The notes under the pieces were generated by a model. It worked only from the letters and a program-made list of their open reading frames with translations, was not told the DNA's origin and did not search any database. From Maritimibacter sp. (lineage in GTDB: Bacteria > Pseudomonadota > Alphaproteobacteria > Rhodobacterales > Rhodobacteraceae): a stretch of 14,466 nt of DNA. Shown here one piece after another: positions 6,112 to 13,093 of the stretch (its first letter is position 1; each line of letters opens with the position of its first letter). Location: contig DOUP01000129.1 of assembly GCA_003520545.1 (NCBI GenBank), positions 304-14,769 on the forward strand, given 5' to 3'. The translations under genes and the position numbers were made by a program.

Positions 6112-7137
6112 TTGACCAATTTCACGGAACGCAGCCCAATCGAGTCTGGCTTTGCCGCAGTCTACGAAACGCGCATCGCACCCCGCCTGAACGACCTCGA
6201 ACAGGAGCGAAAGGCGGTTTTGGCCACCGCAAAGCGTCACGCCGTGATCGCGCTGGCGGCAGGTGCGGCGCTCGGGCTTATCTTCCTTCTTTTCGGCTCG
6301 GGGTCGGACGGGTTGGCGGGCGCGCTGGTGGGGTTCGGAGTTCCGCTGGCCTTCGGCGGCGTCGCCGCCTTTCTGTTGTGGAGACGGCAGGCCGAGAGAT
6401 GGAGCGCATCTGCGGCCAGAGCGGTGATGCCCTTCGTCTGCGACTTTCTGGGCGACCTGAGCTTTGATCGCGACGCCTTGAAAGGCTTCCCACTCGAACG
6501 AATGCAAAAGCTGGGCGTGATCCGGCCATTCTCCCGATCAGAGGTCAGTGACCGACTGGAAGGAACCTATCGCGATGTGCCCTTCGAGATCGTCGAAGCG
6601 AAGCTGATCAACGACAAGAGAAAAAGCACCACGAACACGGACAATAGCGCAAGCGACAGCTCATCGCGCACCCAGTTCAAGGGACTTCTGATACGGATCG
6701 GCGTGCCCGAGCCGATACCGGGACGCATCCTCATCGCCCGTGACTATGGCATGGGCAACAAGTTGATGAGCTTGTTCGGCAGTGCGGGCCGTGATCTTCC
6801 GCGGGTCGAGACCGGACACGGGGCTTTCGAGGACTTGTTCGAGGTCCATTCCGATGACCCCAACGCAGCACAGAAGGTCCTGCCGCCCGCGTTCCTGGAC
6901 AGCTTCGTCAAAATTGCCGAAGCCGAAGGCGGGCGTCGCGGGGCCAAGAGCCTTGAAGCCGGATTTCACGATGACTCCTTTTTCATGGCATTGCAGCGTG
7001 ACGAGGACTTCCTCGCGATGGGGAAGTTGACGATGCCAGCCGACGAGATCGAGAACGACTTGCACGGGGTCTTCGACGATATCGCGACGGTCCGCCGCAT
7101 CATCGACAGGTTGCACGGCGACCACCCCGAGGGTTGA
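6112..7137 (+). CDS. DUF3137 domain membrane protein
   Basis: This is a 341-residue product. A short cytoplasmic N-terminus (TNFTERSPIESGFAAVYE, with a helical ERKAVLATAKRH segment) precedes two membrane helices at about residues 44-62 and 67-89. The large C-terminal part is soluble and includes FPLERMQKLGVIRPFSR, YRDVPFEIVEAKLIND, a Ser/Thr/Asn-rich loop, FKGLLIRIGVPEPIPGRILI and SFFMALQRDEDFLAMG. This matches DUF3137 proteins, whose role is unknown; they are often found near LemA or other envelope genes. The start is taken as TTG at 6112, five or so bases after GGGGGA, because similarity begins there. The frame is open back to ATG 5983, but that 43-residue extension does not look like protein. 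The stop is 133 bases before the WG-repeat gene on the same strand. Confidence 0.85.
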   Translation: MTNFTERSPIESGFAAVYETRIAPRLNDLEQERKAVLATAKRHAVIALAAGAALGLIFLLFGSGSDGLAGALVGFGVPLAFGGVAAFLLWRRQAERWSASAARAVMPFVCDFLGDLSFDRDALKGFPLERMQKLGVIRPFSRSEVSDRLEGTYRDVPFEIVEAKLINDKRKSTTNTDNSASDSSSRTQFKGLLIRIGVPEPIPGRILIARDYGMGNKLMSLFGSAGRDLPRVETGHGAFEDLFEVHSDDPNAAQKVLPPAFLDSFVKIAEAEGGRRGAKSLEAGFHDDSFFMALQRDEDFLAMGKLTMPADEIENDLHGVFDDIATVRRIIDRLHGDHPEG

Positions 7138-7222
7138 GGGAGAGAGGCAAGAAAGACCTTGGGGTCCAGGTCGGCACTGCCACCGCCTTCGGACGGCCCA
7201 AATCAGACATCGCGAAACACGC

Positions 7223-7239
7223 AAAGGTTCGGCCTTTGT
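7223..7239. repeat. Small hairpin between DUF3137 and WG-repeat genes
   Basis: CAAAGG and CCTTTG form a 6-bp stem around TTCGG. Without a T-run after it, it is a weak terminator candidate at most. Confidence 0.35.
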
Positions 7240-7270
7240 TGAATGACCATCCGCATCTGGAAGGGAAAAC

Positions 7271-8782
7271 ATGCGACACAGATTTATCCTACCCACCGCA
7301 ATCAGCTTTGCCGTCATCGGAAATGGCGCCTTTGCGCAGGTTGACACGCGATGCGCCGACCAGGCCTGTTTTTTGGAGGCGGTCAGGGCCTGTGAATCCG
7401 CCAGCTTTCGGGTGCAGGATCCCGGCGGACTTGGCGCCGAGGGCGAATACAGCGTTGCCGGTATGGTCGGGGAGGCCTGCGAGATCGCGTTCACATTTTC
7501 GGAGAACCCGAATCCCGCCTTGGTGGACAAGCCGCTCACCTTTGTGATCGACCCCGATGACGCGTCGAAAGAGACCATCCTCGATGGTCTGCAAGGTTGT
7601 CTGACGGGGGGCGATGAGGCGTATCAGTGCGCCGGGCCGCTTTTTGAACAGGTGGCAGTCGGTGGACAGGCGCGGGGCACTCTGGAGGCGGGCAAAGGTC
7701 CGTTGCCCTGCGGCCAACCCGTCGACGTCGCGGGTGACGCGCTCTACCCCATGCCACAAAATGGCAAATGGGGCTTCATGGATCGCGATGGCGAATGGCG
7801 CATCCCGCCGCAGTGGGATCGTGTCGAGGACTTCCACGACGGGCGGGCCAATGTTGGTGGTCAATACGCTTGGGGCATCATCGACCGCAAAGGAAACTAC
7901 GTCGTCCCGCAAGAGTTCGAAGGCGCCTCGGTCAGCACCATCGGTGAGGAACGCTGGTCCACCTCGCCCTTCTCGCCCTATTCGGAGGGCTGCACTGTCG
8001 CGAATATCTTCACCGACAGATCACAGCCAGCATTTTTCATCGATCGCGATGGCAAGACCTATTGGCGCGACACACGTCCCGAAGCACTGCGGTCGCGCGA
8101 CATTCGCGCCTTCGGTACCTTCTCCGAAGGTCTCGCCTGGTTTCGGGAAGATGCCTCGCCTGACGACATGCATGGCTGGATCGATCCTGAGGGCACTGTC
8201 GTGATCGAGGCGCGCTTTGCCGACGCCGGAGATTTCTCCGGCGGTCTGGCCCCCGCAAGCGTGGACGAAGGAATGGCAGGCTTCATCTCGCCGGACGGGC
8301 AATTGCAGCTACCGCGGAAATGGACGCTCGATCACGCGGAACCCTTCTCCGAAGGTCTGGCCTACGTCTCGCCGGCACCTTTCGAGGGGGCCTTCATGAC
8401 CGCGACCGATTTCGCCTTTCAGCGCGTCCTTTTCGCCGGCGTGGACGGAGCAAAGCCGAGGGTGGCACCCATCGGTTCTGCAGGCGCCTTTCAAGACGGG
8501 CTGGCGCCTGTCTTGACGGAAACTGCGGATGGCAGCCGGGCGTTCGTCTACGCGAACACCAAAGGTGAAGTGGCTTTCGTTCCCGACGACCTCGACGGCA
8601 TCAAGGTCTGCGACCCGCGGACACGGCCCGAGTTCCACAACGGGCTGGTTCGCCTCGTCGTGGCCGACAACGGCGAGACCTGTGACGGGCAATACTACAC
8701 GAGCGGCCTGCCTACCTACGAAGACGCACATTACATCTACCTCGATACCGAGGGTCAGGTCGTGCTGCGACAGAAGAAATGA
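7271..8782 (+). CDS. Secreted WG-repeat protein
   Basis: The 503-residue product begins with a signal peptide (MRHRFILPTAISFAVIGNGA, cleavage after FAQ). Residues about 24-150 are a Cys-rich N-terminal region, with Cys at 28, 33, 41, 70, 110, 120 and 147, probably paired in the periplasm. A series of WG repeats follows: KWGFMDRDGEWRIPPQW at about 166, AWGIIDRKGNYVVPQEF at about 200, FFIDRDGKTYW at about 255, HGWIDPEGTVVIEARF at about 301 and GFISPDGQLQLPRKW at about 337. Each is linked to an F-x-E/D-G-L-A segment. WG repeats form beta-structured modules of unknown binding role and are common in secreted or surface proteins. GGAAGGGA just before the ATG supports the start. It may share a transcript with the DUF3137 gene. 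Confidence 0.88.
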   Translation: MRHRFILPTAISFAVIGNGAFAQVDTRCADQACFLEAVRACESASFRVQDPGGLGAEGEYSVAGMVGEACEIAFTFSENPNPALVDKPLTFVIDPDDASKETILDGLQGCLTGGDEAYQCAGPLFEQVAVGGQARGTLEAGKGPLPCGQPVDVAGDALYPMPQNGKWGFMDRDGEWRIPPQWDRVEDFHDGRANVGGQYAWGIIDRKGNYVVPQEFEGASVSTIGEERWSTSPFSPYSEGCTVANIFTDRSQPAFFIDRDGKTYWRDTRPEALRSRDIRAFGTFSEGLAWFREDASPDDMHGWIDPEGTVVIEARFADAGDFSGGLAPASVDEGMAGFISPDGQLQLPRKWTLDHAEPFSEGLAYVSPAPFEGAFMTATDFAFQRVLFAGVDGAKPRVAPIGSAGAFQDGLAPVLTETADGSRAFVYANTKGEVAFVPDDLDGIKVCDPRTRPEFHNGLVRLVVADNGETCDGQYYTSGLPTYEDAHYIYLDTEGQVVLRQKK

Positions 8783-8865
8783 CGGGCGCGGACCTTGCCA
8801 TCGGACGCAACGACAGGCTGTCCAAGAGAAGCAATGGGAACCGTCCAGAGCATCAAGGGAGAACC

Positions 8866-9090
8866 ATGAATTGGTCCCGGTTTTCCGGACAGCTCAGCGG
8901 CTCAGCGCGCACCGGGGCCTGGCTCGCCGAGGTCGGGCGCTGGCAGGACGACGCCATGCAGGTTACGGCATTTTCGGATGGAAAGATCACCGCATACGCC
9001 ATGCGGGCTACTCCTGACTTAGACGCAAGGCTTGAAGTGCATTCTGCGGGCGACGGACATCACGACGGTTCATTTGGGAGCGACCGGTAG
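8866..9090 (+). CDS. Hypothetical 74-residue protein
   Basis: The product starts MNWSRFSGQLSGSARTG and has a middle segment WLAEVGRWQDDAMQVTAF that could be one helix and a strand. It ends in a polar, Gly/Asp/His-rich tail that looks weakly constrained. I do not recognise it. An AAGGGAG ribosome-binding site six bases before the ATG supports the start. The frame also extends back to an ATG at 8779 that overlaps the stop of the WG-repeat gene by four bases, giving 103 residues and possible coupled translation. The C-terminus may be truncated, because the tail shows little hydrophobic pattern. Confidence 0.45.
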   Translation: MNWSRFSGQLSGSARTGAWLAEVGRWQDDAMQVTAFSDGKITAYAMRATPDLDARLEVHSAGDGHHDGSFGSDR

Positions 9091-9241
9091 CATATGCGAC
9101 CACTCTCCCGGGTTAACTTCCAGAGTATCTCCTCGGAAGCCGCGTCGGGACGTATTCCGAGCAGGGCGTCCGCATTCTTTTGACAAAGACGGAAACCGAC
9201 TAGGATGCACGAAACCGGATAACCGACGACAGGAGGAGTAC

Positions 9242-9436
9242 ATGTCGAAAATCACCGATTACACGGTCGTTTCAGCGCTCTACGCAGAGGCGGATGCCGA
9301 TTACTCATACGACCGGCTTTCGAAGCAGGTCAACGACCATATTCAGGCCGGCTGGCAACCACACGGACAAATAGCGGCTTCAACTTTCGCTGGCACGCTC
9401 GTTATCATGCAGGTGATGGTCCGATACGACGAATAA
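9242..9436 (+). CDS. DUF1737 domain protein
   Basis: This 64-residue protein matches the DUF1737 pattern throughout: ITDYTVVSALYAEADADY, then LSKQVNDHIQAGWQPHGQ with the characteristic GWQP, and finally TLVIMQVMVRYD. Length fits a single-domain family member. Function is unknown and no signal peptide is seen, so it is likely cytosolic. A strong AGGAGG lies a few bases before the ATG. The 151 bases upstream hold no gene and presumably its promoter. Confidence 0.9.
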   Translation: MSKITDYTVVSALYAEADADYSYDRLSKQVNDHIQAGWQPHGQIAASTFAGTLVIMQVMVRYDE

Positions 9437-9506
9437 GGCGGCATGCCTTCGTTCTCGGCCACTTCGATCGAGAAGTCCCGTGGGACGGTCGGGTGGGTGC
9501 TATCGG

Positions 9507-9986
9507 TCATCGGCGGGACAACTTGACCAAGGCCGCAGCCGCAAGGGCATGTTCTTTCCGGTGGTAGTCGCCGTGGAACTTGCCATCGACCTTGACCTCC
9601 CAGATGCCGTTTCTTTCGCGCACCTGAACCCCACCTTGCTGTGCTTGCAGGTCCATGGAAGCCATTTTTTCTCCTTTGCGTCCCGGCGGAACTGGCTGCT
9701 TGTCAGACACATTCGGCTCCTTCGAGTCGGGAGTGCGCACTTCTCCGAGGAGCATCACGGCGCGAATGAATTCTTCCGCATAATCGTCGGTTTCGCGGTG
9801 GTCGTGTTCGTGCCGGGTCATGCTCATCGGTTCGACGAAGGTCCCTTGCAAGTGATCAATGAAACGCGGTTCGGTGCGGGCCATGTAGGCGATCAATGAT
9901 TGCAGGACCCGTTCATGCGCCAGCACTCGCCGTTCGAGATCGGTCGATTCCGGTTTCGTCTTTGAAAGACTGGCGGCTATTGCCAT
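9507..9986 (-). CDS. Two-part protein with C-terminal DUF2188-like domain
   Basis: The 159-residue product has two parts. Residues about 1-95 are a helical, charged domain (ERRVLAHERVLQSLIAYMA, FIDHLQGTFVEP, a His/Glu/Asp-rich MTRHEHDHRETDDYAEEF, and IRAVMLLGEV). A proline-rich linker follows, and residues about 108-159 resemble DUF2188 (VQVRERNGIWEVKVDG, then a HRKEHALAAAALVKLS helix). The start at 9986 has a purine-rich GAGAGGCAGAAG upstream; the longer frame back to 10088 is not protein-like. The DUF2188-like part has its own ribosome-binding site and ATG at 9665, so it may also be made as a separate 52-residue protein. Role unknown, probably cytosolic. A palindrome at 10117-10132 lies upstream. 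Confidence 0.85.
   Translation of the reverse strand: MAIAASLSKTKPESTDLERRVLAHERVLQSLIAYMARTEPRFIDHLQGTFVEPMSMTRHEHDHRETDDYAEEFIRAVMLLGEVRTPDSKEPNVSDKQPVPPGRKGEKMASMDLQAQQGGVQVRERNGIWEVKVDGKFHGDYHRKEHALAAAALVKLSRR
9663..9677 (-). promoter_or_regulatory. Internal ribosome-binding site and ATG within 9507-9986
   Basis: On the minus strand AAAGGAG (9671-9677) is followed after five As by ATG (9663-9665) in frame with the host gene. It precedes the DUF2188-like domain exactly, starting MASMDLQAQQ. The spacing is ideal for initiation, so a shorter product is likely. Confidence 0.6.
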
Positions 9987-10116
9987 GGTCTTCTGCCTCT
10001 CAGGTTGTTGGATTACCCCGTCGAGCGACCCGCGCTCGCGTGCTGGAAGGCGAGCATCGTCTGTTCGACAGGATGCGGATCTTCTCATCTTCCTACCATC
10101 CGGACAGATCGATTGT

Positions 10117-10132
10117 GCTGACGCAAGTTAGC
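10117..10132. promoter_or_regulatory. Palindrome A, GCTGAC-N4-GTTAGC
   Basis: GCTGAC-GCAA-GTTAGC is an inverted repeat with one mismatched pair. Its half-sites are identical to those of palindrome B at 10772-10789. It lies 131 bases before the start of the gene at 9986 (-). Geometry fits a Crp/Fnr-type operator; the binder is unproven. Confidence 0.5.
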
Positions 10133-10241
10133 TTGGGCGCAACCCTGCGGTATGCTGACCGACAGCCCAGATAGTTACGAGCGCGGAAATCGATTAAAGA
10201 TGAAATTCTGCTGTCTCGTTCAGTGTGTTTTCCGGCTCCAC

Positions 10242-10586
10242 CTACAGTTCGAGCGCCGCGAGACAGGCTTGCGCAATGTCCCTGTCCGGGGCATCGGTTC
10301 CGGGCACGGTTGCCCATCCGACATCCATGAGAGCGTCACGCTTTTGGTAGGTCGAGGCAGTCCGGAACGTAGCCAGCTTGTCCGCCCGCGCCGGGTCTGA
10401 GCGCGCCATGTCAAGGCAGACCGGGACCATGGAGGCGACGACATTGTCATGGGACATCGTCATCGCCTGGTCATTCGCGGTGCCGCCGGTCACCCAGCCG
10501 CCCCACGTGAAGCCAACGATCACGACAAAGACCGCGCCGATCAGCGCGCCATAGATGCCGGGTTTCAGCCATTCGGAAGTGTTCAT
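10242..10586 (-). CDS. Single-pass inner-membrane protein of unknown function
   Basis: The product has 114 residues. Residues about 11-33 form one hydrophobic helix (YGALIGAVFVVIVGFTWGGW) after a short N-terminus. The remaining 80 residues are helical, probably periplasmic, and contain Cys57 and Cys108, which could pair. Blocks include VCLDMARSDPARADKL, TYQKRDALMDVGWA and DIAQACLAALEL. Similar proteins occur in alphaproteobacteria as I recall, without a known role. The ATG at 10586 follows AGAAGGA by a few bases. Its upstream region is shared with the divergent operon at 10923 and carries palindromes B and C. Confidence 0.85.
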   Translation of the reverse strand: MNTSEWLKPGIYGALIGAVFVVIVGFTWGGWVTGGTANDQAMTMSHDNVVASMVPVCLDMARSDPARADKLATFRTASTYQKRDALMDVGWATVPGTDAPDRDIAQACLAALEL

Positions 10587-10771
10587 TCAAAGTCCTTCTG
10601 CGGTGCAAGCGCCGCATTGCTGTGATTGTTCGTTTCGGTCGCGGCCTGATCCCGGCAAAGTGAAAAGGTTGAAAAACCTCACCGTCGATCTCGTCGACCG
10701 GGTGTTCATGTCTGGCTTCCGCGATGCTGGCAGTTTCGTCTATCTTTCTTACCCCGGGATCATTGGATTGG

Positions 10772-10789
10772 CGCTGACACAGGTTAGCG
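10772..10789. promoter_or_regulatory. Palindrome B, CGCTGAC-N4-GTTAGCG
   Basis: CGCTGAC-ACAG-GTTAGCG is an 18-base inverted repeat with a single mismatch, in the divergent gap between the genes starting at 10586 (-) and 10923 (+). Its core half-sites equal those of palindrome A. Confidence 0.55.
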
Positions 10790-10836
10790 ACGGGCGCCGA
10801 ACCGGCCGCGAACTCCCTTTCGGACGGTCGCCAGCA

Positions 10837-10850
10837 CTGACCTGTGTAAG
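10837..10850. promoter_or_regulatory. Palindrome C, CTGAC-N4-GTAAG
   Basis: CTGAC-CTGT-GTAAG; read on the other strand it is CTTAC-ACAG-GTCAG, sharing the ACAG spacer with palindrome B in the opposite orientation. Centre-to-centre distance to B is 63 bases, about six helical turns, so two dimers would face the same side of the DNA. It is 73 bases before the start at 10923. Confidence 0.45.
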
Positions 10851-10922
10851 GGCGACGAGACCGACCTGCGCGTATCCTTTAGGAAACAGGGGCGATCTGC
10901 GTTCCTGCAACCAAGGAATGGA

Positions 10923-11354
10923 ATGACAATGGCCGACCCCAATGTACTCAACCCGCACACACCCGAGTTTGATCGGTTTCTCTATGCGTCCGTCCGCGAG
11001 GATCGAAACGGATCTGTGGTGACGGTCCTCTCCACGCTCGCGCGGCTCGGCCTCGATCCATGGAAAGAAACCGCCGATCTGGCCGCGCTGGGGCGCGACG
11101 CTGCGCGAGCGCGGTTGGAGACATTGCTTTCTCGATTTCTGGACGTTCCAATGCTAGCAAGCGATCAAGGCCGGGTCGCACGAGACCTGAGCCACCTGCT
11201 CCCAGATGGCCCTGCGTCAGTTACCCTAATGAGGACTGCAGCGACGGTTGCAAACGGCCACTCGGGCACAAGTGGGGTGATCTGGGCGGTACTCGCGATA
11301 ATCTTTTTTCTGCTTCAAGTGCTGACGTTTGGCAGCGCGGGGTCAGGCAAATGA
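10923..11354 (+). CDS. Tail-anchored protein of unknown function
   Basis: The product has 143 residues. The N-terminal 100 residues are soluble and helical (DPNVLNPHTPEFDRFLYAS, VLSTLARLGLDPWKE, LAALGRDAARARLETLLSRF). A single hydrophobic helix lies at the very end (about residues 120-136, VIWAVLAIIFFLLQVL) before a short GSGK tail. This suggests a cytosolic domain held at the inner membrane by its C-terminus. I recall similar proteins in Rhodobacteraceae but know no role. AAGGA lies five bases before the ATG at 10923; another ATG two codons later (10929) is possible. The stop overlaps the next ATG as ATGA, so translation is probably coupled to the NTF2-like protein downstream. Confidence 0.8.
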   Translation: MTMADPNVLNPHTPEFDRFLYASVREDRNGSVVTVLSTLARLGLDPWKETADLAALGRDAARARLETLLSRFLDVPMLASDQGRVARDLSHLLPDGPASVTLMRTAATVANGHSGTSGVIWAVLAIIFFLLQVLTFGSAGSGK

Positions 11355-11764
11355 CCGTTTCCACCGAGGCAACAAGAGCCCCGGCCCACGCGGCGCACAG
11401 CGCCGGCACCCTCTCCCCAGGTGAACGGGATGTTCTCTGGGACATGGAGGAACACTTCTGGACCCTTGGCGCCGACAATGCGCGGGCGACGACAGCAACC
11501 AACGCCGTGATGATCCTCCCCTTTCCTCCCGGCATCCTTCAAGGCGACCAGATCTGGGCCCATCTTCTCAAGAGAACCGGCTGGCGTTCTGTTGTGATGG
11601 GGGAACGCCGCGTGATACGAAGCGATGAGATCGCCATTCTCACCTACCGGGCCTCGGCGGAGAAGCCGGACGTACCGGTCTTCAAAGCGCTCTGCACCTC
11701 CACATACCTTCACGACGACGACAGTTGGATGAGGCTCTCTCACCAGCAAACACCCGTGATGTGA
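11351..11764 (+). CDS. DUF4440 / NTF2-like protein
   Basis: The product has 137 residues. After a flexible Ala-rich N-terminus it shows the SnoaL/DUF4440 pattern of the NTF2-like fold: DVLWDMEEHFWTLGADNA, then AVMILPFPPGILQGDQIW, WRSVVMGERRVIRSDEIAILTYR and a final SWMRLSHQQTP. The fold makes a cone-shaped pocket used for small-molecule binding or catalysis; which ligand applies here cannot be told. No signal peptide is present. The start overlaps the stop of the tail-anchored protein by four bases, so the two probably act together or at least are co-translated. A terminator-like hairpin at 11931-11961 may end this transcript. Confidence 0.85.
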   Translation: MTVSTEATRAPAHAAHSAGTLSPGERDVLWDMEEHFWTLGADNARATTATNAVMILPFPPGILQGDQIWAHLLKRTGWRSVVMGERRVIRSDEIAILTYRASAEKPDVPVFKALCTSTYLHDDDSWMRLSHQQTPVM

Positions 11765-11882
11765 CGTGCACCCTGGCGCCGCGAAACCCGGGTCAGACAT
11801 CCGCGTGCAGGCGATAGCCTTGCGGTCGCACCCTTTGCTTGGCGAGGGCGGAAAAAGAGTTTCGCATCGGCTCGCGTCGGGA

Positions 11883-11896
11883 CTAACCTGCGGCAG
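11883..11896. promoter_or_regulatory. Palindrome D, weak CTAAC-N4-GGCAG
   Basis: CTAAC-CTGC-GGCAG; on the other strand CTGCC-GCAG-GTTAG, which resembles palindromes A-C but with two mismatched pairs. It lies just before the tandem hairpins at 11906-11961 and 162 bases before the gene at 12058. Confidence 0.25.
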
Positions 11897-11905
11897 TGCA
11901 GCCAG

Positions 11906-11925
11906 GATCGGACTTCGGTTAGATC
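11906..11925 (+). ncRNA. Stable cUUCGg hairpin, possible small RNA or 3' UTR element
   Basis: GATCGGAC-TTCG-GTTAGATC folds into an 8-pair stem with one G-A mismatch and one G-T pair, capped by a C-UUCG-G tetraloop, among the most stable known. It is followed six bases later by a terminator hairpin with a T-run. The two could be the body and terminator of a short RNA of about 60-75 bases starting near 11890, or the 3' end of the mRNA from 10923-11764. No promoter is identified, so the call is tentative. Confidence 0.3.
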
Positions 11926-11930
11926 AGAAG

Positions 11931-11961
11931 TGCCCACCGAATACTTGGTGGGGCATTTTTT
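11931..11961 (+). terminator. Intrinsic terminator
   Basis: TGCCCACC pairs with GGTGGGGCA (one bulged G) across an 8-base loop and is followed directly by six Ts (11956-11961). It is the clearest terminator in the window and probably ends the operon at 10923-11764, whose last stop is 167 bases upstream. Confidence 0.75.
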
Positions 11962-12057
11962 CCGAGCACCCGAGAAGCATGTGGTCATGTCGATCCTCAC
12001 AGGACGGCATATCGGCACACTTCTTATTCTCGGAACGTCCAAGAAAGGACAAATTCA

Positions 12058-12246
12058 ATGACACCTGAACAGACAAAAACCGCCGAGAAGATGACCTCCG
12101 TCAAAGCTGCGTGGGACAAAGCGCCCGCTGGTCCGAAAAAGGATGCGGCGCTGAAGCATTACCAAGCAGCCGAGAAGGCGAACACGGCGAAGAACAACAC
12201 CGAGGCCAACAAGGAACTCGATGCGGCGAAGCACGCCCTCTCGTGA
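12058..12246 (+). CDS. Small lysine/alanine-rich helical protein
   Basis: The 62-residue product is charged and almost entirely helical: MTPEQTKTAEKMTSVKAAWD, then KDAALKHYQAAEKANTAK and NKELDAAKHAL. It is cytosolic, with no Cys or membrane segment. I recall a family of similar short proteins (with the PAGPKKDAALKHYQAA block) in alphaproteobacteria, with no known role; composition recalls small stress or desiccation-type proteins. AAAGG about nine bases before the ATG supports the start. It is convergent with the Crp/Fnr gene, with a strong inverted repeat between them. Confidence 0.82.
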   Translation: MTPEQTKTAEKMTSVKAAWDKAPAGPKKDAALKHYQAAEKANTAKNNTEANKELDAAKHALS

Positions 12247-12271
12247 CATCCGGCGCCTGACGTGATCACCG

Positions 12272-12302
12272 GGGCCGCCTGCCAAAAAAGGGAGGGCGGC
12301 CC
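12272..12302. terminator. Inverted repeat between convergent genes
   Basis: GGGCCGCC (12272-12279) and GGCGGCCC (12295-12302) form a perfect 8-bp GC-rich stem between the convergent stops at 12246 and 12307. The loop contains a run of six As; no T-run follows the stem, so it may act as a two-way terminator of a weak type. Confidence 0.5.
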
Positions 12303-12304
12303 TC

Positions 12305-13039
12305 TCATTTCAGGAGCGGCCCGCTCTGGTCCAGATATGCCGGATCGAACTCGGCAAGTTCCAGCAGCTGGTCATAGTTGTGAAACGTCACATGACCCTC
12401 CCGAAAGGTCAGCATTCCGCTCTCGCGTAGCTGCCGCAACACGCGGTTGACGTGAATTGCGCTTAGACCGAGAGCGTCCGCCAGGTGATATTGCGTCAGC
12501 GGGCAGTCGTATCCTTCTTTGCTGCCAATGCCCACAAGTGCCAGCCTCGATCCAAGTTCCAGCAGGAAATGCGCCATGCGGGCATCCGCGTCGCGCCGAC
12601 CGACCCCCACCAGGTGCTCGACCACCATCGCCTCGTCGCGCGATGCGGCCCATAGAATGGCCGTGGCAAGGCGCGGCGTCTGCGCGAAGGCTGCCAAAAG
12701 ATCTGACTTGAGAACTTCTGCGGCCTCTATCGGCACGATCGGCTCGAAACTGTGGTCCGAGGTGCGCAACAGCACGCTACGCAGGCCGAGGAAGTCACCG
12801 GGCACCTGGAAATCAATGATCTGGCGGGTTCCATCGGGTTGGATCTTGTAGGAGCAAACCCATCCGCTTGAGAGGATATAGGCGGCCTGATCCGATTGCC
12901 CTTGATGCACCATATCCCGCCCTGCGGCGAACGTCCGTCGGCGCTGATGAAGCTGCTCGAGCACGGCAAGTTCGGCCCCCGACAAAGCGACGAAGGCTGA
13001 GAGTTTTCGGGTCAGGCGGCTGTGTTCTGCTGATCTCAT
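12305..13039 (-). CDS. Crp/Fnr-family transcription regulator
   Basis: This 244-residue product is the usual Crp/Fnr size. Residues about 20-125 form the effector-binding beta-roll (AAYILSSGWVCSYKIQPDG, IIDFQVPGDFLGL). A long dimerisation helix follows at about 126-165. The winged helix-turn-helix lies at about 178-222 (LTQYHLADALGLSAIHVNRV, then MLTFREGHVTF). The N-terminal Cys cluster of oxygen-sensing FNR is absent; only Cys62 and Cys179 occur, so it is not an iron-sulfur FNR. In the recognition helix the FNR residues Glu-x-x-Ser-Arg are replaced by Ile-x-x-Asn-Arg, so a different half-site is expected. The start at 13039 follows GGGAGGG; a longer frame to 13072 overlaps that site. It is divergent from the 78-residue gene at 13189, the same pairing as the broken copy at 971-1664. 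Confidence 0.93.
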   Translation of the reverse strand: MRSAEHSRLTRKLSAFVALSGAELAVLEQLHQRRRTFAAGRDMVHQGQSDQAAYILSSGWVCSYKIQPDGTRQIIDFQVPGDFLGLRSVLLRTSDHSFEPIVPIEAAEVLKSDLLAAFAQTPRLATAILWAASRDEAMVVEHLVGVGRRDADARMAHFLLELGSRLALVGIGSKEGYDCPLTQYHLADALGLSAIHVNRVLRQLRESGMLTFREGHVTFHNYDQLLELAEFDPAYLDQSGPLLK

Positions 13040-13093
13040 GGACCCTCCCGGCGTGTCACCACACAAGAACAATGTATCGGTCCGGACACTGCT

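Noticed and set aside
6661..7578. Minus-strand frame of 305 residues across the DUF3137 and WG genes
   Set aside because: It spans two real genes and their gap and has a Ser/Pro/Ala-rich antisense composition.
7289..7912. Minus-strand frame of 207 residues opposite the WG-repeat gene
   Set aside because: It is antisense to a protein with a clear signal peptide and repeats.
11322..11335. CTGAC-GTTT-GGCAG, resembling palindrome D
   Set aside because: It lies within the coding region of the tail-anchored protein and has two mismatched pairs.
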